DNA of 33,836 bases from a bacterium (GTDB lineage: Bacteria > Bacteroidota > Bacteroidia > Chitinophagales > Saprospiraceae), in assembly GCA_024742755.1 (NCBI GenBank), contig JANSXW010000062.1:1-33836 (forward strand). Reading direction: 5' to 3'. Below the pieces are notes generated by a model that saw only the letters and a program-made list of their open reading frames with translations, did not search any database and was not told the DNA's origin. The position numbers were made by a program, and so were the translations under genes. This document shows, one piece after another, positions 8,773 through 16,453 of this stretch. The stretch's first letter is position 1, and each line of letters begins with the position of its first letter.

Positions 8773-8813
8773 AACTCCCGTATGTCCTGTACAGGTCTGC
8801 GGGAGTTTTTTTT
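8773..8813 (+). terminator. Rho-independent terminator
   Basis: The arms aactcccg (8773-8780) and cgggagtt (8800-8807) pair perfectly and enclose a smaller palindrome, cctgtacagg. A run of T follows. It is placed 27 nt after the stop of the HhH gene and ends the OmpA-HhH operon. Confidence 0.88.
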
Positions 8814-8858
8814 GAACTACTTCATCACGCCGCTGTTCCCGATTAAAAAATAACACTG

Positions 8859-9644
8859 ATGAGAAGCCTGCTCTACTTTTGTCTTGTCTTTGCAATAACC
8901 CTGGTCTCCTGCCGGAACGAACAACCTGAGGCTGATGCCAACCGTGAAGTTGCTGCCGTTGAGAAGAATCCGGCAGCCCCGGGTTTCAGGGCAGATGCCT
9001 CAGATGAAAAGGCGATAGCCATCGCGGATTCGGTGATGGAGGCAATGGGAGGCCGGCGCACCTGGGACCAATCCCGCTACTTCCACTGGAATTTCTTCAA
9101 CCGGCGTACCCTGCTCTGGGATAAGAAAACCGGCAATGTGCGGATCACGATGCTGCCGGACAGCAGTACCGTTATGGCTTTCAACCTGAATACCGGTGAA
9201 GGGCAGGCACGGGTGGATGGAGCGCTGGTCACGGAGCCCGATAGCCTTGCCAACCTGCTGAAACAAGGCAAAAGCATCTGGATCAATGATGCCTACTGGG
9301 TTTTTATGCCGTTTAAGCTTAAGGACTCCGGCGTAGCCTTGAAATATCAGGGCGTGGACACTACGCAGGCCGGTGAAGTGGCAGATGTCCTGCAGCTGAC
9401 CTTCGAGGAAGTCGGGGATACCCCACAGAATAAATACCTGGTATGGGTAGATCAGGACGAGCATCTGGTGCGGCAGTGGGCTTACTTTCGCGATGCGGCG
9501 GATGAAGCTCCGGGCTTTGTAGTTCCGTGGCAAAATTATCAGGAATACAACGGGCTGAAACTAAGCGGGGACCGGGGCGAGCGGCAAATTACCGGCATAG
9601 AAGTACTGGGTACCTTGCCTGATGAAGCCTTCCGCCTGGAGTAG
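8859..9644 (+). CDS. Lipoprotein, LolA-like / DUF6503-type hypothetical
   Basis: This is a 261-residue protein with a lipoprotein signal ending in a lipobox (MRSLLYFCLVFAITLVSC, Cys18), so it is probably lipid-anchored in the envelope. The body begins AIADSVMEAMGGRRTWDQSRY. It then has alternating beta strands (TLLWDKKTGNVRITM, WINDAYWVFMPFKL, NKYLVWVDQDEHLVRQW) and ends LSGDRGERQITGIEVLGTLPDEAFRLE. This pattern resembles the LolA/outer-membrane-lipoprotein-sorting fold, and I believe such Bacteroidota proteins are called DUF6503, though I cannot confirm that here. It is a single gene, with the aminotransferase following after about 96 nt behind its own promoter. Confidence 0.75.
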   Translation: MRSLLYFCLVFAITLVSCRNEQPEADANREVAAVEKNPAAPGFRADASDEKAIAIADSVMEAMGGRRTWDQSRYFHWNFFNRRTLLWDKKTGNVRITMLPDSSTVMAFNLNTGEGQARVDGALVTEPDSLANLLKQGKSIWINDAYWVFMPFKLKDSGVALKYQGVDTTQAGEVADVLQLTFEEVGDTPQNKYLVWVDQDEHLVRQWAYFRDAADEAPGFVVPWQNYQEYNGLKLSGDRGERQITGIEVLGTLPDEAFRLE

Positions 9645-9703
9645 GCATCGTACAAAAAGGCGGATTTAACATACCTGGGGTTTACCCCTGCCTCAAATTA
9701 GTC

Positions 9704-9711
9704 TATATTTG
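9704..9711 (+). promoter_or_regulatory. Candidate promoter -7 element for the aminotransferase
   Basis: TATATTTG matches TAnnTTTG exactly and lies 29 nt before the ATG at 9741. A TTT at 9681-9683, 20 nt upstream, is a partial -33 box. Confidence 0.55.
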
Positions 9712-9740
9712 GCGCTAATTTTATCAGAAACATTAGCGCT

Positions 9741-10964
9741 ATGCCTTCTATTTCCAGCCGGGGCAAAAATGTTCCCATGTCGCCTTTCCGAAAACTGGTC
9801 CCCTTTGCTGATAAAGCCAAAGAAGCCGGTAAGCATGTGTACCACCTGAATATTGGCCAGCCGGATATCGAAACCCCGCTGTATGCCTTGCAGCAGGTCC
9901 GGGAAAATCAGCTGAAAGTGCTGGCCTACAGTCCGGCGGTGGGGCAGCTGAGCTACCGCAAAAAGCTGGTGGAATACTACCATAAATTTGAGGTTTCGCT
10001 GACACCGGACGACATCATTGTAACTACCGGAGGCTCCGAAGCCATTCAGTTTGCGATGCTTTCCTGTTTCGACATTGGCGATGAAGTGATCGTACCGGAA
10101 CCTTTTTATGCCAATTACAATGGCTTTGCGCAAATCGGGAGCCTGAATATCCGCCCCATTACCTGCCACATTGAGGATGGCTTTGCCCTGCCGCCGGTAG
10201 AGGCCTTCGAAGCCGTGATCACGGACAAAACCCGGGGCATTTTTATCACCAACCCCAATAACCCTACCGGTTGCTTTTACAGCCGGGAGGATTTGGCACA
10301 GCTCGGGCGTTTGTGCAAAGCTTATGACCTGTTCCTGTTTGTAGACGAGGTATACCGGGAGTTCTGTTACGATGGGAAGGAATTCTTTTCTGCGCTCCGC
10401 CTGGAGGGGCTGGAGGATCACGTCATCGTGGTCGACTCCATTTCCAAGCGTTACAGTGCCTGCGGAGCGCGCATCGGGGCACTGGTTACCCGCAATCAGG
10501 GGGTGTTGGAAGCGGCTACCCGCTATGCCAAGCTTCGCCTGAGCCCTCCTGGGCTGGCACAGATTTTGGCGGAAGCCACGCTCGACATGGACCCCAGCTA
10601 TCTCGATCAGGTCACGGAGGCTTATGATCGCCGGCGGCAGGTGGTCTACAATCGCCTGCAGGCCATGCCCGGTGTGGTGAGTTATCTTCCCGGTGGTGCC
10701 TTTTACTGTTTTGCGAAGTTCCCCCTGCGCAGCGCCGAGCATTTTTGCCAGTGGCTGCTGGAGTCCTTTGAGCACGAAGGGGCGACGGTCATGCTTTCTC
10801 CGGGCGAAGGGTTCTATGCTACGCCAGGTTTGGGCCGCGATGAAGTCCGGATTGCCTACATCCTCAATGAGCAGGACCTGGAAAAAGCGATGGACTGCCT
10901 GGAGGTGGCGCTGGAAGCCTACAAAGCCGTGGAAGCAGCAATGGAAGCCGCTCCCGCCTCATAA
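9741..10964 (+). CDS. Pyridoxal-phosphate-dependent aminotransferase (class I/II, aspartate-aminotransferase fold)
   Basis: This 407-residue enzyme has the hallmarks of fold-type I aminotransferases: N-terminal NIGQPDIETP (37-46), TTGGSEAIQ (95-103), the cofactor and substrate motif NPNNPTG (171-177), DEVYREF (202-208), and the catalytic lysine in SISKRYSACGARIG (Lys236), with Arg244 positioned for phosphate. It should transfer amino groups between an amino acid and a 2-oxo acid in the cytoplasm. Substrate cannot be assigned from sequence alone. The C-terminus has an Ala-rich tail (EAAMEAAPAS). It is monocistronic by the look of flanking promoters. Confidence 0.93.
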   Translation: MPSISSRGKNVPMSPFRKLVPFADKAKEAGKHVYHLNIGQPDIETPLYALQQVRENQLKVLAYSPAVGQLSYRKKLVEYYHKFEVSLTPDDIIVTTGGSEAIQFAMLSCFDIGDEVIVPEPFYANYNGFAQIGSLNIRPITCHIEDGFALPPVEAFEAVITDKTRGIFITNPNNPTGCFYSREDLAQLGRLCKAYDLFLFVDEVYREFCYDGKEFFSALRLEGLEDHVIVVDSISKRYSACGARIGALVTRNQGVLEAATRYAKLRLSPPGLAQILAEATLDMDPSYLDQVTEAYDRRRQVVYNRLQAMPGVVSYLPGGAFYCFAKFPLRSAEHFCQWLLESFEHEGATVMLSPGEGFYATPGLGRDEVRIAYILNEQDLEKAMDCLEVALEAYKAVEAAMEAAPAS

Positions 10965-11032
10965 ATTAGCGGGCTGGCCGAACAATTCTTAATAAACATC
11001 TATTGTCTTTACCGCAAGCACCCTGAAAGTTG

Positions 11033-11040
11033 TACTTTTG
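11033..11040 (+). promoter_or_regulatory. Candidate promoter -7 element for yidC
   Basis: TACTTTTG matches TAnnTTTG exactly, 109 nt upstream of the yidC ATG, which predicts a leader of about 100 nt. TTG at 11003-11005 is slightly too far for a standard -33 box. Confidence 0.5.
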
Positions 11041-11149
11041 CGGTGCTCTGAAAGCGCTGTGCACATGCCGAAAGGTGGTTTTGTGATCTAATTTTTTGAC
11101 TTTCAGTAGTTTAATGGCACAGCATTGGTGAAACAAGTTCAAGATCTGA

Positions 11150-13036
11150 ATGGATAGGAATACGATAATCGGACTCACGCTCATCTTTATCCTGCTCATG
11201 GCATGGCAACAATTTATGGCGCCAACCGAAGCGGAGATACAGGAACAACAAGCCCGTCAGGACTCAATAGCGCAGGTACAGGCGCGGGAAGACAGCCTCA
11301 AGGCCGTAGCAAAAGACACCGTGGAAGCCGTACAACTGGTGGAAACAGTGGATGATTCCCTGACGCTCCTTCGTCAGCAGGCGGCTTTTGGCCCCTTTGC
11401 TGCCGCAGCGGATGGGGAAGAGCAGACCCTCGTGCTGGAAAATGACCTGATGAAGGTGATCCTTTCTTCAAAGGGCGGGCGCATCACCTCCGTGCTCATC
11501 AAGAACCACAAAAAACTCCGCTACCTGGAGGACGGTTCTACCGAAGAAGTGCCGCTTTATCTTCTGGAAGATGAAAAAAATAAGTTTGAATACCTGCTGC
11601 CGATTGCTAACCTGCCTTCCGGCGGTGTGAGCACCGGTGGGTTGTATTTCGATGTGGCAGAGCAAAACGAGCAGTCCATCGTCCTGCGTGCGCCAACGAC
11701 TACCGGTGGCTACTTCGAACAGTCCTATTCCATCGCAGATGGGTCCTACAATATTGACTACGACATCAAGCTGGAGCAGCTAAATAACGTGGTGTCTCAG
11801 GGCGTGGATCAAATTAAGCTGAGCTGGGTAAACTACCTGGACAAGCTGGAGCACAACGAAGACTATGAGCGCCGCTATTCCACCGTGTATTTCAAGCCAA
11901 TGGATGATGACCCCGACTACTGCAGCTGTACCGGAGACGACACAGAAGAGATTGACGGGCAGCGCCTGAAGTGGGTGTCCAATGCCAATCAGTTCTTCAA
12001 TACCTCCCTGATTGCCGAGAACGGTTTTGACGGCGGCACATTTGAAACCAAAATGCTTCCGGAAGAAGGAGAAGACCTTAAGCTGTTGGTTTCAGAAATA
12101 GAGATCCCGTATGGCCGGTCAGGCAGCGAGTCCTTCGCCATGCACATGTATGTCGGGCCCAATGAATTTGACCGCCTGTACAACATGGGGCACGGTTTGC
12201 AGGATGTGATCCCCTTTGGCTGGAGCATTTTCGGCTCCATCAACCGCTGGATTATCCGTCCGGTCTTCAATTTCCTGTCGAGCTTTATCGGAAGTGCCGG
12301 TATTGTAATTCTGGTGCTGACCTTTGTGGTGAAGCTGGTACTGTACCCGCTGACCTACAAGATGCTTTATTCCCAATCGAAAATGGCTGCCCTGAAGCCC
12401 CGAATGGAGGGCGTCAAGGAAAAATACAAGGACGATCAGCAGCAGCAGCAGATGGAGACGATGAAGATGTACCGCGAATTTGGGGTCAACCCGCTCGGGG
12501 GCTGTATGCCTATGGTGCTTCAGATGCCCATCTGGTTTGCTTTGTACCGCTTCTTCCCGGCCTCGATTGAGTTCCGGCAGGCGGGCTTCCTTTGGGCCAA
12601 TGACTTGTCTTCCTATGATATCTTTTGGAAGTTGCCTTTCGAAATCCCATTCGGTTTCGGTGCGCACATCAGCCTGTTTACCCTGCTCTGGGCGATCACT
12701 ACGCTGATCTACACTTACTACAACACCCGCCACATGGATTTGGGCGCGAACCCGGCGATGAAGTACATGCAGTACATCATGCCGATCATGTTCATGGGCT
12801 TCTTCAATAGCTTTGCTGCGGGGCTTACCTGCTACCTGCTGTTCAGTAACCTGATCAACATCACGCAGACCATTGTCACTAAGAATTACATCATTGACAA
12901 TGAGAAGATCAACCGGGAGCTGGAAGCCTACAAACAGAAGCCTAAGAAGAAAAAAGGTTTCCAGCAAAGACTGGAAAAGGCCCTGAAGGAACAGCAGGCC
13001 ATTCAGGAGCAGCAGAAGAAAAAGCGGAAGAAATAA
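11150..13036 (+). CDS. yidC: Membrane protein insertase YidC
   Basis: This 628-residue inner-membrane insertase helps membrane proteins fold, alone or with SecYEG. The N-terminal membrane helix is IIGLTLIFILLMAWQQFMAP (about 5-24). A large periplasmic beta domain follows (about 70-350). The conserved five-helix insertase domain begins near the amphipathic helix and runs through INRWIIRPVFNFL, GIVILVLTFVVKLVLYPLTYKML, GVNPLGGCMPMVLQMPIWFALYRFF and FFNSFAAGLTCYLLFSNL. The hydrophilic-groove Arg is the K/R region of the first C-terminal helix. It ends in a very Lys-rich tail (QQKKKRKK) that fits ribosome binding. Length is normal for Bacteroidota YidC. A hairpin terminator follows. Confidence 0.97.
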   Translation: MDRNTIIGLTLIFILLMAWQQFMAPTEAEIQEQQARQDSIAQVQAREDSLKAVAKDTVEAVQLVETVDDSLTLLRQQAAFGPFAAAADGEEQTLVLENDLMKVILSSKGGRITSVLIKNHKKLRYLEDGSTEEVPLYLLEDEKNKFEYLLPIANLPSGGVSTGGLYFDVAEQNEQSIVLRAPTTTGGYFEQSYSIADGSYNIDYDIKLEQLNNVVSQGVDQIKLSWVNYLDKLEHNEDYERRYSTVYFKPMDDDPDYCSCTGDDTEEIDGQRLKWVSNANQFFNTSLIAENGFDGGTFETKMLPEEGEDLKLLVSEIEIPYGRSGSESFAMHMYVGPNEFDRLYNMGHGLQDVIPFGWSIFGSINRWIIRPVFNFLSSFIGSAGIVILVLTFVVKLVLYPLTYKMLYSQSKMAALKPRMEGVKEKYKDDQQQQQMETMKMYREFGVNPLGGCMPMVLQMPIWFALYRFFPASIEFRQAGFLWANDLSSYDIFWKLPFEIPFGFGAHISLFTLLWAITTLIYTYYNTRHMDLGANPAMKYMQYIMPIMFMGFFNSFAAGLTCYLLFSNLINITQTIVTKNYIIDNEKINRELEAYKQKPKKKKGFQQRLEKALKEQQAIQEQQKKKRKK

Positions 13037-13068
13037 CCCTTGAGGTTGAATCTTTACACATAAGACCT

Positions 13069-13108
13069 GACGGGCCAATGACGGATTGTTGTTGGCCCGT
13101 CTTAATTT
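13069..13108 (+). terminator. Terminator hairpin after yidC
   Basis: A perfect 10-bp stem, gacgggccaa (13069-13078) with ttggcccgtc (13092-13101), closes a 13-nt loop and is followed by ttaattt. It starts 33 nt after the yidC stop. The T tract is modest. Confidence 0.65.
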
Positions 13109-13115
13109 GTCCAGG

Positions 13116-13222
13116 ATGAGAAAGCCATCGTATCCTGTTTGATCATTGTTTCAAGCGTGTTGCTGTACGGGCAGTCCCTTACGGTACCGGAAGCCCTGGA
13201 TTACTGTTGCGGGAAGGATTAA
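13116..13222 (+). pseudogene. Possible remnant of a signal peptide plus TolC-like N-terminus
   Basis: A short + strand stretch reads MRKPSYPV and stops. One frame over, it continues LIIVSSVLLYGQSLTVPEALDYCCGKD and stops at 13220. The second part looks like the end of a signal peptide followed by the first helix of a TolC-type outer membrane protein (S-L-T-x-x-E-A-L-x-Y). Two frames and an early stop suggest a broken 5' end overlapping the end of the ROK gene. The evidence is only about 35 codons, so chance is a serious alternative. Confidence 0.2.
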
Positions 13223-14448
13223 TCAGCTGTTGACAAGAATTTATGCTGCACCAGCAAGCAAGCCCCAAGCACCCCAGCCCGGTTGCCCAACCTCGAGACT
13301 TTAAGTTCGGTATCGTTACTCACCAGGCTTAGAGAATACTTATTAAGCGCGCTAAGCAGTGGGAGCCGGATGTAATCCCCGGTTGCGGCAAGGCTGCCGC
13401 CCAGCACCACAAGCTCCGGGTTGAAGACATTGATCAATGCGGCGATTCCGCGGCCGAGCCGTTCGCCAATCTCCGCAATAAGTTCGATGGCAAGCACATC
13501 ATCTGACTGTGCAGCCTGAATAATAGCTTCCAGGTTAATCGCCTCCAGATGCTCCGGGTTTTGTACCAATTGAGTGGTTGCGCCATTCCGGACCCGGGTT
13601 TTGAACCGTTCCACCAGCGCCCATCCGGAGGCTTCTGTCTCCAGGCATCCTTTTTTCCCGCACTGGCAGATAATGTTGTTGTCAAAGACCGGCATATGCC
13701 CGGCCTCACCGGAATAACCCGATTTGCCGTAGTAGAGCTGGCCGTCGAGTACCATGCCCATGCCGATGCCATAGTCCATGTTCAGAAAAAGCACATTGCG
13801 TTCCCGCTCCACCACTCCGGCTGCAAATTCCCCGTAGGCCATGGCGCGTGAGTCATTTTCTACTACAACCGGTATGCCAATTTTATCTCCAATAACATGG
13901 CTCAGGGGCTGATCCTGGAAATGGAAGAAGCTGTAGCTAAAGCCGGTAGCGGAATTCACACGCCCGGTCAGGTTGATGCCCACCCCCATGATCTTTTCAC
14001 GGGGCGTCTGGAGCTGGGCTATGAAGTCCCCGATAAGCTCGCACAGTGCATTGAGGCTTTCCGGTGTATTGGCAAGGGTATAAGGGACCTGCTCTGTGAT
14101 GGAAACAATATTTTTCTGAAAGTCAGTCAGCGCAATGTGCACGAAAGTCCGGTGAACATCGACTCCAAGAAAATAGGCCGACTCGGCAGCCAGGCCATAG
14201 AGGTTGGGCGGGCGCCCGCCGGTGGAATTGTCTTTGCCGTAGTCCCTGACAAACTGCTCTTCCATAAGCTCATTGAGCAATGCCGTGACCTTGGGAACCG
14301 AAAGGTGCAATGCCCGGCGAAGATCGCCAATGGCAGAGGGGCCATGTTCTGCGAAGTAGGCCAGCAGGCGTTTTTTTTGGTGGATCGATTTGTAGGCGAC
14401 GCCACTCATCTGATCGATGGATTGCTTCGTCAAAAACAGCTTGTTCAT
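13219..14448 (-). CDS. ROK family transcriptional regulator (NagC/XylR type)
   Basis: I choose the ATG at 14448 (409 residues, MNKLFLTKQ) rather than a TTG ten codons upstream. An N-terminal winged helix-turn-helix lies at about 20-70 (LLAYFAEHGPSAIGDLRRAL, HLSVPKVTALLNELMEEQFV). It is followed by a ROK sugar-kinase-like domain with a DYGIGMGMVLDG glycine loop and the ROK zinc motif CQCGKKGCLE, and later ALINVFNPELVVLGGSLA. Such proteins sense a sugar or sugar phosphate and repress uptake and catabolic genes. It lies downstream of the FHS sugar permease on the same strand, which suggests it controls that gene. Whether it keeps kinase activity cannot be told. Confidence 0.92.
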   Translation of the reverse strand: MNKLFLTKQSIDQMSGVAYKSIHQKKRLLAYFAEHGPSAIGDLRRALHLSVPKVTALLNELMEEQFVRDYGKDNSTGGRPPNLYGLAAESAYFLGVDVHRTFVHIALTDFQKNIVSITEQVPYTLANTPESLNALCELIGDFIAQLQTPREKIMGVGINLTGRVNSATGFSYSFFHFQDQPLSHVIGDKIGIPVVVENDSRAMAYGEFAAGVVERERNVLFLNMDYGIGMGMVLDGQLYYGKSGYSGEAGHMPVFDNNIICQCGKKGCLETEASGWALVERFKTRVRNGATTQLVQNPEHLEAINLEAIIQAAQSDDVLAIELIAEIGERLGRGIAALINVFNPELVVLGGSLAATGDYIRLPLLSALNKYSLSLVSNDTELKVSRLGNRAGVLGACLLVQHKFLSTAD

Positions 14449-14807
14449 ACCAGGGTTCCTGTTTGATCGTTTTGACAAATTGAAGAGACACAGAATCAGA
14501 AATCCAGCAGTGGGTTATTTTCTTCAATCGTTATACCTCCATTTTGCTTACCTAAAGGGTCAGGTATTTATGGGCTCAATCGGCCCAAGGGCAAATATCG
14601 CAGCTTGTTTTTTAAAAATATCAAAAAGAAGGGTTTTGTTTTTATGGATTTTTATTTTTTCTGGTCTTTTTTGAAAATTTTCATTCCGGAGATTGTGATT
14701 CAGTAGCTATGTTGGGCTGTAGTTTGAGTTGCCAGCCCTCTAAATACAACAGCGCCAACAGGAGTGTTGTCCTGATGGCGCTGCTGAGGTGAAAAGGTAG
14801 CCAGCGG
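14449..14807. other. Intergenic stretch between sugar permease and ROK regulator
   Basis: The 359 nt hold no supported gene. The part at 14600-14690 is strongly T-rich on the + strand (A-rich on the coding strand). The permease-proximal part contains the hairpin at 14750-14783. It must hold the ROK gene's leader if that gene is transcribed separately, but no full TAnnTTTG was found on the - strand. Confidence 0.5.
14750..14783 (-). terminator. Hairpin after the sugar permease (likely terminator or attenuator)
   Basis: The 13-nt arms 14750-14762 and 14771-14783 pair with one mismatch around an 8-nt loop. On the - strand the hairpin is followed by ttgtattta. It lies 25 nt past the permease stop. 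The short T tract suggests partial readthrough into the ROK gene. Confidence 0.6.
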
Positions 14808-16031
14808 TTATTCTGCCGCCACAAAGCCTTTCGGGTGCCTATAGCCCCGGAAGCCATAGAAAGCCACAAAAAGGAAGGACGCCACCGGAATCCAGAAACT
14901 GGCCTGAATGTTAATGGACTCGGAGAGGATACCCATGATGGGCGGGAACACCGCTCCACCTACAATGGCCATGATGATAAAAGACGAGCCTAGTTTGGTG
15001 TGTTTGCCCAAATCGCGGACACCCAGCCCAAAAATCGTAGGGAACATGATGGACATAAAGAAGTTGACCGCCAAGATGGCGTAAACGGCTGCTGCATCAC
15101 CCAACAAGATCCCCATGAGGCAAAGCCCGGCGGCAATCAGTCCGTAAACGCCCAGCAGGGTATTATCCTTGATATAAGACATCAGGAACGTACCGATAAA
15201 ACGGCCAGTCACGAACAGGAGTGTGCCTGCTACCAGGTAAGCTCCGGAAGCCACTTCCTTGCTGACGCCCGGCATCATTTCCGTGACAAAGTCGATGGTA
15301 ATGCCCCAAAGCCCTGCCTGTGCACCCACGTACAGCAACTGCGCAAGCACAGCCAGCATGAGGTGGCGGAATTTGAAAATGGCAGGGTCAAATTTCAGCT
15401 TGTCGCCCTTGTCCGGTTCCGGCATTTGGGTGCGCCAGATGAGGAAGGCCACCACCAGTACCGCCACGGCGATGCCAACATAGGGCACAACCACTGCATT
15501 AGCCGCCTGTACTTTCGCTTCCTGCGTGGCCATGTCGCCTTCATTGCCGGAGAAGATTAGCATTCCAGCCAGGTAGGGGCCAACCACGAGCGCAACGCCA
15601 TTAAAGGACTGCGCAAAGTTGAGGCGCTGAGTGGCATTTTCTCTCGGGCCCAGGATGGTGACGTAAGGGTTGGCGGCTGTTTCCAAAAATGCGAGCCCGC
15701 TGGCAATGACGTAAAGCGCCAGCAGGAAGAAGGCAAAAGTGAGCATCTTTGCTGCCGGGATGAAAAGCAGTGCACCAATGGCGTAGAGCAGCAGGCCAAG
15801 GATGATCCCTTTTTTATAGGTGTATTTTTCCATGTACAGCCCGGCAGGCACGGCAATCGTAAAGTAGCCCAGGTAAAAGGCCGTTTCCACCAAAAGCGCC
15901 TGCGCCCGGCTGATGTCAAAGACCGGTTGGAAGTGCGAGATCAGCGCCGAATTGAGGATATTGGCCAGACCCCAGAGGAAGAACAAACTGGTGACCAGGA
16001 TAAAGGGGATTAAGTGTGGGTTCTTTTTCAT
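14808..16031 (-). CDS. Sugar MFS transporter, FHS family (FucP / glucose-galactose porter type)
   Basis: This 407-residue polytopic protein shows about 12 hydrophobic segments. Family hallmarks of fucose-galactose-glucose:H+ symporters are present: the start PFILVTSLFFLWGLANILNS, the loop ETAFYLGYFTIAVPAGLYMEKYTYKKGI, the fifth-helix region GLAFLETAANPYVTILGP (conserved ETAANPY), and later FMSIMFPTIFGLGVRDLGKHTKLGSSFIIMAIVGGAVFPPIMG. It imports a hexose or deoxyhexose with protons across the inner membrane; the exact sugar is not determinable. It precedes the ROK regulator on the same strand. Confidence 0.93.
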   Translation of the reverse strand: MKKNPHLIPFILVTSLFFLWGLANILNSALISHFQPVFDISRAQALLVETAFYLGYFTIAVPAGLYMEKYTYKKGIILGLLLYAIGALLFIPAAKMLTFAFFLLALYVIASGLAFLETAANPYVTILGPRENATQRLNFAQSFNGVALVVGPYLAGMLIFSGNEGDMATQEAKVQAANAVVVPYVGIAVAVLVVAFLIWRTQMPEPDKGDKLKFDPAIFKFRHLMLAVLAQLLYVGAQAGLWGITIDFVTEMMPGVSKEVASGAYLVAGTLLFVTGRFIGTFLMSYIKDNTLLGVYGLIAAGLCLMGILLGDAAAVYAILAVNFFMSIMFPTIFGLGVRDLGKHTKLGSSFIIMAIVGGAVFPPIMGILSESINIQASFWIPVASFLFVAFYGFRGYRHPKGFVAAE

Positions 16032-16105
16032 CTACGCTTGGTTTTTTCGTTTCGTTAGTTTGATGACCGGCTATCACAGCGGTTTGTAATGCGATGATAG
16101 GATAA

Positions 16106-16127
16106 TTTTTGCATTCTGGTGCAAAAA
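16106..16127. promoter_or_regulatory. Candidate operator palindrome upstream of the sugar permease
   Basis: tttttgca and tgcaaaaa form perfect 8-nt arms around a 6-nt centre (ttctgg), about 75 nt before the permease ATG. AT-rich palindromes of this size are typical of ROK/NagC-type operators, and a ROK gene lies downstream. Assignment is inference. Confidence 0.35.
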
Positions 16128-16166
16128 AAATTGGCGTACTGCTGGCGAAACGAAAGAAGAACCGTA

Positions 16167-16400
16167 TCAGGGCTTTGAAAGAAGGACTGTGGTATGCAGC
16201 TGATTTTTGGAGGATTTCCAGTGCAGGAAATATAGGCCTTCCGGGTAGTTGGAAAGGTCAAGCATAGCCTGCTTTGTGCTCCCCTGCAATTTTCGTGTCC
16301 ACAGGATTTGCCCGTTGCTGCTTATCAGGCGCAGTGTACCAGTGGAATGGAGGTTGTCTTCCACATAGCACTGAAGGATTCCCGGAGTAAGAAAAAACAA
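16167..16400 (-). pseudogene. Orphan C-terminal T9SS sorting-tail fragment
   Basis: The reverse strand encodes about 60 residues that read like the end of a Por-secretion tail: STGTLRLISSNGQILWTRKL, then MLDLSNYPEGLYFLHW and a basic terminus, TTVLLSKP. A normal carrier protein would extend several hundred residues upstream. Here the frame meets a stop at 16410-16412, inside a perfect palindrome, and no signal peptide or passenger is present. The likely reading is the 3' remnant of a secreted protein gene cut off by the event that placed the sulfotransferase cluster next to it. Confidence 0.55.
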
Positions 16401-16422
16401 AGTTTTTTCTTACTCCGGGAAT
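16378..16422. repeat. 45-nt perfect palindrome (21-bp arms, 3-nt loop)
   Basis: Positions 16378-16398 and 16402-16422 are exact inverse complements around aaa. The outer part of each arm is GC-rich (cccgg) and the inner part is an A6 or T6 run. Its place is exactly between the T9SS-tail remnant (-) and the first sulfotransferase (+). It could act as a bidirectional terminator or insulator, but the T run lies inside the stem rather than after it, unlike a standard terminator. Confidence 0.85.
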
Positions 16423-16437
16423 GTCTGCCCGATAACC

Positions 16438-16445
16438 TATATTTG
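16438..16445 (+). promoter_or_regulatory. Candidate -7 element for the sulfotransferase cluster
   Basis: TATATTTG matches TAnnTTTG exactly but lies only 8 nt before the ATG at 16454. If it is used, the mRNA would be nearly leaderless, or the in-frame ATG at 16466 would be the start. No -33 TTG is seen at normal spacing. Confidence 0.4.
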
Positions 16446-16453
16446 ATTTTATT

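Noticed and set aside
9693..10775. A 360-residue - strand frame opposite the aminotransferase
   Set aside because: It has no domain, and the + strand gene has all catalytic motifs.
12119..13078. A 319-residue - strand frame opposite yidC
   Set aside because: Its composition (His/Gln/Val-rich) mirrors the yidC codons, and it has no recognisable domain.
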